45,317 nucleotides of DNA from an uncultured Clostridia bacterium (GTDB taxonomy: Bacteria; Bacillota; Clostridia; Oscillospirales; Ruminococcaceae), in the NCBI GenBank assembly GCA_947624375.1, contig CANQKD010000016.1, positions 1 to 45,317 on the forward strand, in the 5' to 3' direction. The position numbers and the translations under genes are program-made. The notes beneath the pieces were generated by a model. The model did no database searches. It had not been told where the DNA came from and worked only from the letters and a program-made list of their open reading frames with translations. Of the stretch, positions 25,718 through 32,859 are shown piece after piece (the first letter of the stretch is position 1; each line of letters opens with the position of its first letter).

Positions 25718-25878
25718 CACTTTGCCAGACTATAAACAGTCTGGCAAGTGCCGAAGAAACCTCAAAGAGGCTTCTTCCCATTCGCTGTTCACTGAGCCTT
25801 TACGCAAAATTATTTTCACGGGCGCAAAAAAGGGACACATCACTCTGTGTCCCGAAATTGGGTGCAGCGTCACGCTGC
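25718..25878. repeat. Cluster of hairpins in the intergenic region
   Basis: Three strong inverted repeats lie here: TTGCCAGACT/AGTCTGGCAA (25722-25747), GGGACACA/TGTGTCCC (25832-25853) and GCAGCG/CGCTGC (25864-25878). Between them, 25763-25780 holds an AACCTCAAAGAGGCTTCTTC word that recurs near 27911 and 28116. No gene is supported between 25686 and 25973. Confidence 0.65.
25825..25853 (-). terminator. Intrinsic terminator, minus strand
   Basis: On the minus strand a perfect 8-bp stem GGGACACA/TGTGTCCC is followed by TTTTTTGCG. It lies about 140 bases past the tRNA-Leu gene and could end that transcript. Confidence 0.65.
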
Positions 25879-25973
25879 TGTGACTATTTAATGAAAAAGA
25901 TAAAAGCGCGGAAAGAAATTTTCGGTTTTCAAAGAAAATCGCCGACCTTTTGTCGGCGAAGAAAATTTCTTTA

Positions 25974-25990
25974 AGCCGAATTTATTCGGC

Positions 25991-25991
<1 letters not shown>
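25974..25991 (-). repeat. 18-bp palindrome at the tRNA 3' end
   Basis: On the minus strand AGCCGAATAAATTCGGCT begins at the last base of the encoded CCA. The same palindrome opens the tandem array at 27581. A second hairpin (CGCCGAC...GTCGGCG, about 25940-25958) follows. Confidence 0.75.
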
Positions 25992-26077
<86 letters not shown>

Positions 26078-26103
26078 TTATTACATATAAACATTACTTA
26101 GTT

Positions 26104-26132
26104 ATTATAACACAAAAAAATTTGCCTGTCAA
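26104..26132 (-). promoter_or_regulatory. tRNA-Leu promoter
   Basis: On the minus strand TTGACA (26127-26132), 17 bases, TATAAT (26104-26109), a full consensus match. Confidence 0.85.
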
Positions 26133-26225
26133 TAAATTTTGTGAAAATAGCGCGGTGTGGGAGTCCTGACAAAAAATCAGCCTGTAATTTGTGAACAATC
26201 ACAACGGTTTTTGTGCAATATGTAC

Positions 26226-26254
26226 TTGCAAATTGTTAAATTTTATGTTATAAT
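26226..26254 (+). promoter_or_regulatory. Promoter of the CheY-like operon
   Basis: TTGCAA (26226-26231), 17 bases, TATAAT (26249-26254). Confidence 0.75.
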
Positions 26255-26308
26255 ATATTAAATGACGGTTAATACACCGTTTAACTTTAAAAAAGGCGGG
26301 AAAACTTT

Positions 26309-26686
26309 ATGACTATAAACGAAGTAACAGTTATGGTGTGCGACGATTCATTGTTTGCAAGAAAAAAGCTGACAAACTATATTTTGTCGCTTGGTGTGAA
26401 AGCTTGCTATGAGGCTGAGGACGGCGAAAAGGCTGTTGACAACTACAAAGAATACAAGCCCAGCATCGTTTTTATGGACATCGTAATGCCAAAAAAGACA
26501 GGTATCGATGCCGTAAAAGAGATAATCGGGTTTGACCCCGATGCCAAGATAGTTATGGCTTCATCGGTAGGCACGCAAAACCACCTGAAAGATGCCATAA
26601 ACGCAGGCGCATTTGAATTTTTGCAAAAGCCCATCTCTAACGAGCAGGTGCAAAAGCTCATCGAAACAGTTGCGGAAGGAGAATGA
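26309..26686 (+). CDS. Stand-alone CheY-like response regulator
   Basis: A 125-residue receiver domain with no output domain. The acidic pair D12/D13, phospho-acceptor D57 (VFMDIVMP), S85 or S86 (VMASSVG) and K107 (LQKPIS) are all present, so it should be phosphorylated and act by protein contact. No chemotaxis kinase, receptor or flagellar gene is in the window. The next gene, 5 bases after this stop, encodes a CheX-like phosphatase candidate, suggesting that the pair works together. The ribosome site is weak (GGCGGG). Confidence 0.92.
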   Translation: MTINEVTVMVCDDSLFARKKLTNYILSLGVKACYEAEDGEKAVDNYKEYKPSIVFMDIVMPKKTGIDAVKEIIGFDPDAKIVMASSVGTQNHLKDAINAGAFEFLQKPISNEQVQKLIETVAEGE

Positions 26687-26691
26687 TCTGA

Positions 26692-27579
26692 ATGTTTGCA
26701 CAATTTTTCGGAAGTTATCTGCTTAACGAGGGTATAGTTACCGCTCCGCAGCTGGCAAAGGCTCTCGAGGACAAGAAAAACACCAAAACGCGCCTGGGCG
26801 TGCTTGCAATAAACGCAGGCTACATGACGGCAGGTCAGGTGGAATTTATACATCAGGTGCAGTCTACAGTTGACAAGAGAATAGGCGATATCGCCATAGA
26901 AATGGGCTTTATCACGTCAGAACAGGTAGATGAACTGCTTTCAAAACAGCCGCAGGATTATCTGATACTCGGTCAGACGCTGGTGAATAACAACGTGCTG
27001 ACGAACGCGCAGTTTGAAAAGGCTCTCAACGATTACAAGAGCTTCAACGCGCTTTCTGAGAGCGACATGAGCGGCGACAAGACCGACAAGCTGGAAAAGA
27101 TAATCGCCGAGTTTTATAAGATAAACGGTCACGAAGATGCAGGCGAATATGTTACATATTTAACGCTGCTTTTCAAGAACCTGATACGCTTCGTGGGCGA
27201 CGACTTCACGCCGATGACCGCAAGCCTTATCGACGGCGCAAATTATGAGAACATGGTCCGCCAGCAGATAAACAGCGAGACGATAGATTCCTGCACCGCG
27301 ATATGCTGCGGCACCGATGTTTACATAAAGTTTGCGGAGAGGTTTTCGGAGGAGAAGCTGGACACCGCAGACGACTTTGTAAACGCGACGGTGGGTGAGT
27401 TTCTGAACCTGCACAACGGATTGTTCATAGTGAACCAGTCGAACGAATTCGGCAAGGAAATGACCCTCGAACCACAGGAGTTTGTATACAGCACGGAGGT
27501 CAGGTACGGCAAGGCGGCGGTAGATGTGCCCGTTGCGTACTCGTTCGGCACGGTGCACTTCATACTTTCAAATGTATAA
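26692..27579 (+). CDS. MshEN-like repeat protein with C-terminal CheX-like domain
   Basis: 295 residues. The N-terminal 125 hold four tandem units of the pattern seen in MshE N-terminal domains, such as FGSYLLNEGIVTAPQLAKAL, RLGVLAINAGYMTAGQVEF, RIGDIAIEMGFITSEQVDEL and ILGQTLVNNNVLTNAQFEKAL. In MshE such units bind cyclic di-GMP. The C-terminal half (about 150-295) has DDFVNATVGEFLNLHNGLF, which resembles the ExxN helix of CheC/CheX/FliY phosphatases, with a Pro 22 residues further on. I infer a phosphatase or partner for the adjacent CheY that is tuned by a nucleotide. The assignment of both halves is by eye. Confidence 0.72.
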   Translation: MFAQFFGSYLLNEGIVTAPQLAKALEDKKNTKTRLGVLAINAGYMTAGQVEFIHQVQSTVDKRIGDIAIEMGFITSEQVDELLSKQPQDYLILGQTLVNNNVLTNAQFEKALNDYKSFNALSESDMSGDKTDKLEKIIAEFYKINGHEDAGEYVTYLTLLFKNLIRFVGDDFTPMTASLIDGANYENMVRQQINSETIDSCTAICCGTDVYIKFAERFSEEKLDTADDFVNATVGEFLNLHNGLFIVNQSNEFGKEMTLEPQEFVYSTEVRYGKAAVDVPVAYSFGTVHFILSNV

Positions 27580-27580
27580 T

Positions 27581-27646
27581 AGCCGAATAAATTCGGCTGC
27601 GAATAAATTCGGCTGCGAATAAATTCAGCTGCAAATAAATTCGGCT
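27581..27646 (+). repeat. Four tandem copies of a 16-bp palindromic unit
   Basis: AGCCGAATAAATTCGGCT is followed by three units of GCGAATAAATTCGGCT or close variants. Each unit carries the GAATAAATTC core and can form overlapping hairpins just after the stop codon at 27579. Confidence 0.9.
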
Positions 27647-27652
27647 TAAAGA

Positions 27653-27684
27653 AAGTTCCCTAGCGAAAGTTAGGGAACTTTTTT
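27653..27684 (+). terminator. Intrinsic terminator after the MshEN/CheX-like gene
   Basis: A 10-bp perfect stem AAGTTCCCTA/TAGGGAACTT with an 8-base loop, then TTTT. Confidence 0.9.
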
Positions 27685-27750
27685 ACACAGTTTATTTTCC
27701 AGATATTATTATTTGCGCTTACGCGCGGCGCATGGAGCGCAGTGGATCGT

Positions 27751-28142
27751 CGGCTTACGCCTCCAAGCCAAACTTGACACACATTGATACTTCGTATCAA
27801 GTGCAAATTACTTCGGCGACATTATGGGGTCGCCGATTTTGGCGCGGTTCTGCGAACCGCTGAAAACCGTAATTCTTTTGCATAGTCCGTTTAGCTAAAA
27901 TAGCGCACATCTAAAAAAACCTCTTCGAGGCTTCTTCCCTGTTCTTCGGCTTTAGCCTCCAAGCCAAACTTGACACACATTGATACTTCGTATCAAGTGC
28001 AAATTACTTCGGCGACTTTTATTGGGTCGCCGATTTTGGCGCGGTTCTGCGAACCGCTGAAAACCGTAATTCTTTTGCATAGCCCGTTTTGCTAAAATAG
28101 CGTACATCTAAAGAACCCTCTTTGAGGCTTCTTCCATGCTTA
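27751..28142 (-). repeat. Tandem pair of a ~196-bp dispersed repeat (module B)
   Basis: Units 27751-27947 and 27948-28142 are nearly identical. Each holds TGATACTTCGTATCA, a GGTTCTGCGAACC palindrome, and an AAxCCTCTTxGAGGCTTCTTC tail. Both are reverse-complement relatives of 173-305. No gene is supported in 27685-28236. Confidence 0.85.
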
Positions 28143-28146
28143 ACAA

Positions 28147-28193
28147 CAAAGCGCGCATCTAAAAATCCCTCGCCGCCAAAAACGGTCGGCAGC
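28147..28193 (-). repeat. Dispersed repeat, module A
   Basis: GCGCATCTAAAAATCCCTCG, then a GCCGCC/GGTCGGC region, is the reverse complement of 139-173 with few changes. In the left copy modules A and B touch; here they are separated by a few bases and B is doubled. Confidence 0.75.
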
Positions 28194-28235
28194 GTATACT
28201 TTATGTTATGACAGGCTTTTTTCCTTTTCTATCCT

Positions 28236-28376
28236 CTATATAAATATACTCTGATACAAGGTCACCCGACAGAGAGCTGCTGGCAGAACATTCTTCCATC
28301 GGTATTGAGGTAGGGCGCAGATGTGGGGGAATGTGAGAACAAAAGTGCAGTGGCGTATGGCGGAGTAAGTGGGCGA
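28236..28376 (+). other. Intergenic stretch that may encode a structured RNA
   Basis: No convincing gene is present. A 10-bp stem can form between ACATTCTTCC (28288-28297) and GGGGGAATGT (28325-28334), preceded by a purine-rich CAGAGAGCTGC word (28270-28280), and the stretch ends in a strong terminator at 28377-28400. This looks like a short transcript or leader. It does not match a riboswitch class that I can name, and no upstream promoter is convincing. Confidence 0.3.
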
Positions 28377-28400
28377 AAAAGTCCGAGTATTCGGACTTTT
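28377..28400 (+). terminator. Intrinsic terminator upstream of the LytTR gene
   Basis: A perfect 10-bp stem AAAAGTCCGA/TCGGACTTTT with a 4-base loop and a T tail. It ends 10 bases before the -35 box of the next promoter, so it insulates the LytTR operon from upstream transcription. Confidence 0.85.
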
Positions 28401-28410
28401 CTGCTTACTG

Positions 28411-28439
28411 TTGATTTTTCTGCTGATTTTTGCTATAAT
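28411..28439 (+). promoter_or_regulatory. Promoter of the LytTR/GHKL two-component genes
   Basis: TTGATT (28411-28416), 17 bases, TATAAT (28434-28439). Confidence 0.7.
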
Positions 28440-28460
28440 GTGCATAAAGGCGGTGATAGT

Positions 28461-29192
28461 ATGCTTGATATTGTTATCTGTGACGACGACAAGATAACCG
28501 TAGAACACATAAAGACGGTTCTGAGTGGCAGGTCGGGCGGCGAAAGCAGCAGGCTTTCGATCAGAGAATTCTACGATGCCGAAACGTTGTTTGAATATCT
28601 GTCGTCGCATAGGTGTGATCTCATTTATCTCGACATAGAAATGGGAGAAATGAACGGCGTAGAGCTGGGCAGGAAGATAAGAGAAGAATTTGGCGACTAC
28701 ATTACTAAAATAGTATACATATCTTCAAAAGACGGCTATGACAGACAGCTGCTGGACGTTCAGCCCCTCGGATTTATTTCAAAGCCGCTTTCTGATGAAA
28801 AAATACTGCAAATGCTATACAGGGCGGAAGCGGCAAAAAAGCAGCTGAGTGCCGCGTGCTTCTTTACATACACCAAAAAGCATGATACTTACAAAATACC
28901 GATAAATGACATTATTTATTTTGAAAATCTTAATCACGTGATAAGGATAGTTACCGTTTCGGGAATGGACGAGTTTTACGACACTATACACAGTGTTCTT
29001 GAAAGGCTGGACGGAGACAGGTTCATAAAAGTACACAGGTCGTATTATGTGAATTTTGACAATATAAAAAGGTCGTCGTTTGATGCTTTAGAGATGTGCA
29101 ACGGTCAGAAAATAAGCATCAGCCGCTCGCAGAGAAAATATGTGAGAGACAAAATAGCACAGCTGCTCAGGAGAAACAGTTATGAATATTGA
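28461..29192 (+). CDS. LytTR-family response regulator (AgrA-like)
   Basis: 243 residues. The receiver domain (about 1-120) has D8/D9, phospho-acceptor D58 (LIYLDIEMGEMNG) and a Lys in ISKPLS. The LytTR DNA-binding domain (about 138-240) includes ENLNHVIRIVT and KVHRSYYVNFDNIKR. I chose the ATG at 28461, 21 bases past the promoter -10 box and with GGCGG just before it. A longer frame from 28323 would start upstream of the promoter. It overlaps the kinase gene by 11 bases. Targets are unknown; neither an agrB/agrD-type peptide gene nor a bacteriocin gene is visible. Confidence 0.92.
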   Translation: MLDIVICDDDKITVEHIKTVLSGRSGGESSRLSIREFYDAETLFEYLSSHRCDLIYLDIEMGEMNGVELGRKIREEFGDYITKIVYISSKDGYDRQLLDVQPLGFISKPLSDEKILQMLYRAEAAKKQLSAACFFTYTKKHDTYKIPINDIIYFENLNHVIRIVTVSGMDEFYDTIHSVLERLDGDRFIKVHRSYYVNFDNIKRSSFDALEMCNGQKISISRSQRKYVRDKIAQLLRRNSYEY

Positions 29193-30456
29193 AATTTATG
29201 ATATAGCGTATTTAATTACGCAGGCGCTGATAACATTTTCGGTATATAAATTTATGAGAGTGTTTTTTTACGAGCTTGCAAGCGGTAAAAAGATATGCCT
29301 GCTGTCGTTTTGTTTGTACTACATTCTGATAGTCTCGGTGTATTTTAAATTCAATACGCCTATCGTTAATCTTGCGGTGAATATATCGGCTTTGTTTGCA
29401 CTCAGCTTTAATTTCAGAGGAAATATGAAAAAGCGCGTTTTCGTAAGCTTAATGATATATCTTATAATGTTTTTATGCGAGCTTATCGTGGTCACTCTGA
29501 CGGGATACATACACATTCTGGCTTTTGAAAGGAACAATTATGATTCGGTCTTCGGCTGTGTCGGCATAAGTGTTATAGTGTTCATAACGGCTATGATAAT
29601 GAGCACGCTGAAAACGGCTGAAACCAATGTTCCTCTGCCAAAGACATACTGGTTCGCGGTGGCTGTAATACCTGCCGCGACGCTCGTTGTTACGCTTTCG
29701 ATACTATCGAATACATCGCTTTCAAAATACATGATAGCGGCTGATATAGCTCTTTTGCTGCTTATAAACTTTTTTGTATTTTATCTGTATGAAAAGATAT
29801 GCGAGTACGCTGACAAAGAAATGGTAAGACAGCTTACCAGCCGACAAAACGCATATTATGAAAAACAGCTAGACCTTATGAGAACATCTGCGGCGGAAAC
29901 GGCACAGCTTAGGCACGATATAAAAAATCATCTGGCTTCGATATATACCGCTATCGAGGACGGCAATATATCTCAGGCTTCTGCGCACATAAGTTCGATG
30001 ATAGATGTTTACAAAAACGGCGATGTGTTCAAAAGCGGCAATTATGCGATAGACAGCATTATGAATTTTAAGATCCAGCAGGCGCGGCAGGCAGGAGTCA
30101 CAGTTAAAACAAGCTCGGATATGCTTGGGGATATAGCTATAAAAACATTTGATGCGGCGGTCGTTCTGGGGAATCTGATAGATAATGCGCTTGACGCTGT
30201 AAAAAATCTGAGCGGTGACAAGGAGATATTGTGCGAGTTCAGATACGGCAAGGGAGTGCTGGTAATAACTGTTGCGAACAAATACTTTGGCAAGCTGAAT
30301 AAAAAGGGCGGAAATTATCTGTCCACAAAAACAGACAGCAATGCTCATGGAGTGGGGCTGCAAAGCGTTAAGAGCGTTCTGCGCGCTTATAACGGAGATC
30401 TGCAAATAAACGATGCGGACAATACTTTTGAGGCGGTATGTACTTTGTATTTATAA
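29182..30456 (+). CDS. GHKL-family sensor histidine kinase (AgrC-like)
   Basis: 424 residues. The N-terminal ~205 residues form six or seven membrane segments, the usual peptide-sensing layout of AgrC/ComD-type kinases. A coiled linker (about 205-240) leads to the H-box LRHDIKNHLASI (His about 245), the N-box VLGNLIDNALDA and the G-box HGVGLQSVKSVL. AGGAG lies 8 bases before the ATG, inside the end of the regulator gene. It should phosphorylate the LytTR regulator in response to an external signal, probably a peptide. The signal gene is not found nearby. Confidence 0.92.
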   Translation: MNIEIYDIAYLITQALITFSVYKFMRVFFYELASGKKICLLSFCLYYILIVSVYFKFNTPIVNLAVNISALFALSFNFRGNMKKRVFVSLMIYLIMFLCELIVVTLTGYIHILAFERNNYDSVFGCVGISVIVFITAMIMSTLKTAETNVPLPKTYWFAVAVIPAATLVVTLSILSNTSLSKYMIAADIALLLLINFFVFYLYEKICEYADKEMVRQLTSRQNAYYEKQLDLMRTSAAETAQLRHDIKNHLASIYTAIEDGNISQASAHISSMIDVYKNGDVFKSGNYAIDSIMNFKIQQARQAGVTVKTSSDMLGDIAIKTFDAAVVLGNLIDNALDAVKNLSGDKEILCEFRYGKGVLVITVANKYFGKLNKKGGNYLSTKTDSNAHGVGLQSVKSVLRAYNGDLQINDADNTFEAVCTLYL

Positions 30457-30647
30457 AACAAGATGGCAAAGACCGGTCAAAACTGCATTTCGCGCTTGAA
30501 AACGATACCTTTCGCACAGAGTATATTGAAAAAGGTCTCGCGATATGGTACAATATACGCAAGAGTATATTACATTAAATTCGGTGATCAGCGTTCTGTC
30601 ACCTTTCAAAACATACTTAAAATAACAAGAGAGCAGGCAATTGACAT
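30457..30647 (+). other. Gap between the kinase and membrane protein genes; possible gene remnants
   Basis: Two short overlapping frames exist. One runs 30438-30578 (46 codons, containing KLHFALENDTFRTEYIEKG), the other 30463-30684 (73 codons, ending ITREQAIDICKSQGAVLKEF). Neither has a good ribosome site, and each looks protein-like only in part, so a decayed gene split by a frameshift is possible. No clear terminator was seen. Confidence 0.35.
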
Positions 30648-31316
30648 ATGCAAAAGTCAGGGAGCAGTGTTAAAAGAGTTTTGATCAAAGTAATTATAGG
30701 CATTCTGATATGTATATTAGTGCTTTTTCTATATGCAGCTTACCGTAGTGCCAACAGACCGTTTAACCGGTCGTATAAAAAACAACTTATAGAGGTATGT
30801 GAGAACGCTGATGTTTCACTCAATTATTATAAAATCGAATCCTATGGAGATGGATATAAAGTTTCTTTTCACACTAACACTGCCGGATCAGTCTATGCCG
30901 GTGCGCTTCAGGATGCTGTCAAGGTTTTTAATGACATTGCAGACTTTGCTGATGAACATGATGACTTTCCGATGCATGACAAAGACATGACCGTATATGT
31001 TGATTCAAATAAATACGGTATTTCTTTTGGCAAGATAGAAATAAGTTATTGCAGCGGAAAGACTACTGTAATTGCAGCCTCGTCGAATATAAACTCGTCA
31101 GTCTATGGCAGTCTGGTCAATTTAAAGTATGGCTTGAATTATCTTAGTTTGCATAAGAATACTATTTTTGATGTTGATACACTTTTGTTTCTTGATAATT
31201 TAGAGAAACTGGAATTTATCGATTGTCGTTATCTTAATGGAGAAACAGCACCAAATGACACCGATATCGCAAAGCTCAAAGAAGCATTTGGGAATATTGA
31301 GATCATTGTAAAATAA
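30648..31316 (+). CDS. Hypothetical membrane-anchored protein, 222 aa
   Basis: One N-terminal membrane helix (about 9-31) precedes a soluble domain that is probably outside the cell. The last 60 residues (LVNLKYGLNYLSLHKNTIFD and LLFLDNLEKLEFIDCRYLN) have an alternating Leu pattern reminiscent of one or two leucine-rich repeats. The ribosome site is poor (GAGCAGG about 12 bases upstream). The gene is AT-rich relative to the flanking conserved genes. Its size and layout match the next gene, and the two may be distant relatives. No family is recognised. Confidence 0.6.
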   Translation: MQKSGSSVKRVLIKVIIGILICILVLFLYAAYRSANRPFNRSYKKQLIEVCENADVSLNYYKIESYGDGYKVSFHTNTAGSVYAGALQDAVKVFNDIADFADEHDDFPMHDKDMTVYVDSNKYGISFGKIEISYCSGKTTVIAASSNINSSVYGSLVNLKYGLNYLSLHKNTIFDVDTLLFLDNLEKLEFIDCRYLNGETAPNDTDIAKLKEAFGNIEIIVK

Positions 31317-31380
31317 AACGCCTGTAAAAAACGAATATATATGTAAATGATCATTATGTAAGTGTAACAGGAGGTCAATT

Positions 31381-32055
31381 ATGATAAAAAGAAAAAAAGC
31401 AGTTATATTTGTTGTTGCAATTATATTTTGTATCATATCTTGTACTGCTTTTTACTACCAAAGCCGCATACGCCATTATGATGAGTTCAAAAAATGCAAA
31501 GAGATAGTAAAGATCATTGATGAATATGATGATCCTGTTACGCAGATAAAACTAAAAGATATTACCTTTAGCAATAATGTTCTGACTATCAATTGCACAT
31601 ATGCCCGCCCTGCAGCCGTTTCAAAACAGCAAATGATGAGTGCGTTTATTGCCCTGAGAGCGCAGATCAACGATTATCTTGTAAATGACGAAGAGTTTTA
31701 TTATTCAGACAAAGCCATAAAACTTCATTTTGCTGATAATAATAACGGCAGTGATGATCTGGTATATCATGAGTTTAATTTTACAAACTATATTATCGCA
31801 AAAAGCAGCAATGATTCAGAGATAATATCTCCAACTTTAGATGTTCTGTATCCACTTGCGGGAATACCAACTGATGCGGTGAGCGATATGTACGGAATGA
31901 AGTATATAGGAGGCGTGGGACTTTACTTAACAACATTTGATTTTTTCAAAAATAATCCTCAGCTCATATACTGTAGAGTCAATTCTGACGACCCGGAAGA
32001 AGACAAGGAAAAGATACAAGATATTTGTACTATCTGCGAAATTGATATCAGATAA
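31381..32055 (+). CDS. Hypothetical membrane-anchored protein, 224 aa
   Basis: One N-terminal membrane helix (about 7-27), then a soluble, probably extracellular domain with no metal or catalytic motif that I can see. A very good AGGAGG ribosome site lies 6 bases before the ATG. Length, anchor and C-terminal layout (a hydrophobic segment, a Cys, then an Asp/Glu-rich stretch and a short strand) resemble the 222-aa protein upstream. The gene is AT-rich and followed 19 bases later by another membrane protein gene. The function is unknown. Confidence 0.65.
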   Translation: MIKRKKAVIFVVAIIFCIISCTAFYYQSRIRHYDEFKKCKEIVKIIDEYDDPVTQIKLKDITFSNNVLTINCTYARPAAVSKQQMMSAFIALRAQINDYLVNDEEFYYSDKAIKLHFADNNNGSDDLVYHEFNFTNYIIAKSSNDSEIISPTLDVLYPLAGIPTDAVSDMYGMKYIGGVGLYLTTFDFFKNNPQLIYCRVNSDDPEEDKEKIQDICTICEIDIR

Positions 32056-32074
32056 GCATAAGGGGGTGAATATT

Positions 32075-32521
32075 ATGAACAAATTTCTTAACGGTATTTC
32101 GCGCATTGCTGCTAGTCTGTTCAAATGTTTTTTATGCGGTTTATTATTTAATATTACCGCATATTCAGGTGCCGCTATTGCTTCAGTTTTTTCTATTATT
32201 TTCTTTGATATAATATATGCTTTTGTTCAACTTGTCTGTTTCATGCGTTGGAGCAAGACTGACAGGTACTATTTATCTGTTATATCAACAGTTGTATTTT
32301 CTTTCTTGATATATTTATTATTTTATAGAGTACACTTGTTTTATTACTTGTTTAAGATATTTAACAGCGACTACGGAGAACCCGGTGCAGGTGATGGTTT
32401 GGGCGTGATAATAAGCATATGTTTAAATACTGTTATTTTGTTTTCAACTATAATATTTAGTTTTTTTGCAAAACTACAGCAAAAGAAGAGAGCCGACAAA
32501 ACGACAGCCGAAGATAATTGA
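32075..32521 (+). CDS. Hypothetical four-helix membrane protein, 148 aa
   Basis: Four hydrophobic segments at about residues 18-35, 37-60, 70-95 and 108-132 are followed by a short basic tail (LQQKKRADKTTAEDN). I chose the ATG at 32075 because AGGGGGTG lies 7 bases before it. The longer frame from 31937 overlaps the upstream gene by over 100 bases and has no ribosome site. No family is recognised. It is probably co-transcribed with the 224-aa gene. Confidence 0.62.
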   Translation: MNKFLNGISRIAASLFKCFLCGLLFNITAYSGAAIASVFSIIFFDIIYAFVQLVCFMRWSKTDRYYLSVISTVVFSFLIYLLFYRVHLFYYLFKIFNSDYGEPGAGDGLGVIISICLNTVILFSTIIFSFFAKLQQKKRADKTTAEDN

Positions 32522-32632
32522 GATAAACTTGTGAGCAAACTAATTAACGACCGACAATGACAAAACAATACCCCACTGTGGTAATGCCCGATGTCCTCAA
32601 GGGAGAAATAATACAGCAAATCAAATAGGCCG

Positions 32633-32671
32633 AAAAACCGCCGACACTTAATTTTGTCAGCGGTTTTTTAT
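32633..32671 (+). terminator. Intrinsic terminator after the 148-aa membrane protein gene
   Basis: AAAAACCGCCGACA pairs with TGTCAGCGGTTTTTT with one bulge around a short loop. The stretch 32522-32632 before it holds only a 23-codon frame (32557-32628) that may be a gene fragment. Confidence 0.75.
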
Positions 32672-32789
32672 CTGACGGTTTTGAAAGAACGGAATATGGC
32701 GATGTGCAAAATCAGCCGATTGTTGTAATATTTTGTCGTTTTGTTGATAACATACAAAATATCACTGCAAAATTTGTAAAAAGTAAGGC

Positions 32790-32818
32790 TTGTATGTCAT
32801 ATTGATATGCAGTATAAT
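32790..32818 (+). promoter_or_regulatory. Promoter of the 438-aa gene and downstream ATPase/HEPN locus
   Basis: TTGTAT (32790-32795), 17 bases, TATAAT (32813-32818). Confidence 0.7.
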
Positions 32819-32859
32819 TAAATTAACAACATAACAAAAAAATGGAAGGCGGCTTTCTT

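Noticed and set aside
25626-25883. An 85-codon plus-strand frame
   Set aside because: It runs through several hairpins and the promoter of the transporter operon, so it is almost certainly not translated.
28260-28400. A T-box riboswitch, suggested by CAGAGAGCTGC and a terminator
   Set aside because: The conserved TGGNACCGCG-type antiterminator sequence is absent and no aminoacyl-tRNA synthetase or amino acid gene follows.
28236-28610. A 124-codon minus-strand frame
   Set aside because: It overlaps the promoter, terminator and start of the LytTR regulator and has no protein-like features.
30438-30578. A 46-codon frame overlapping the end of the histidine kinase gene, considered as a signal peptide precursor
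   Set aside because: It has no Cys-containing core or amphipathic leader of an AgrD-type peptide and no usable ribosome site.
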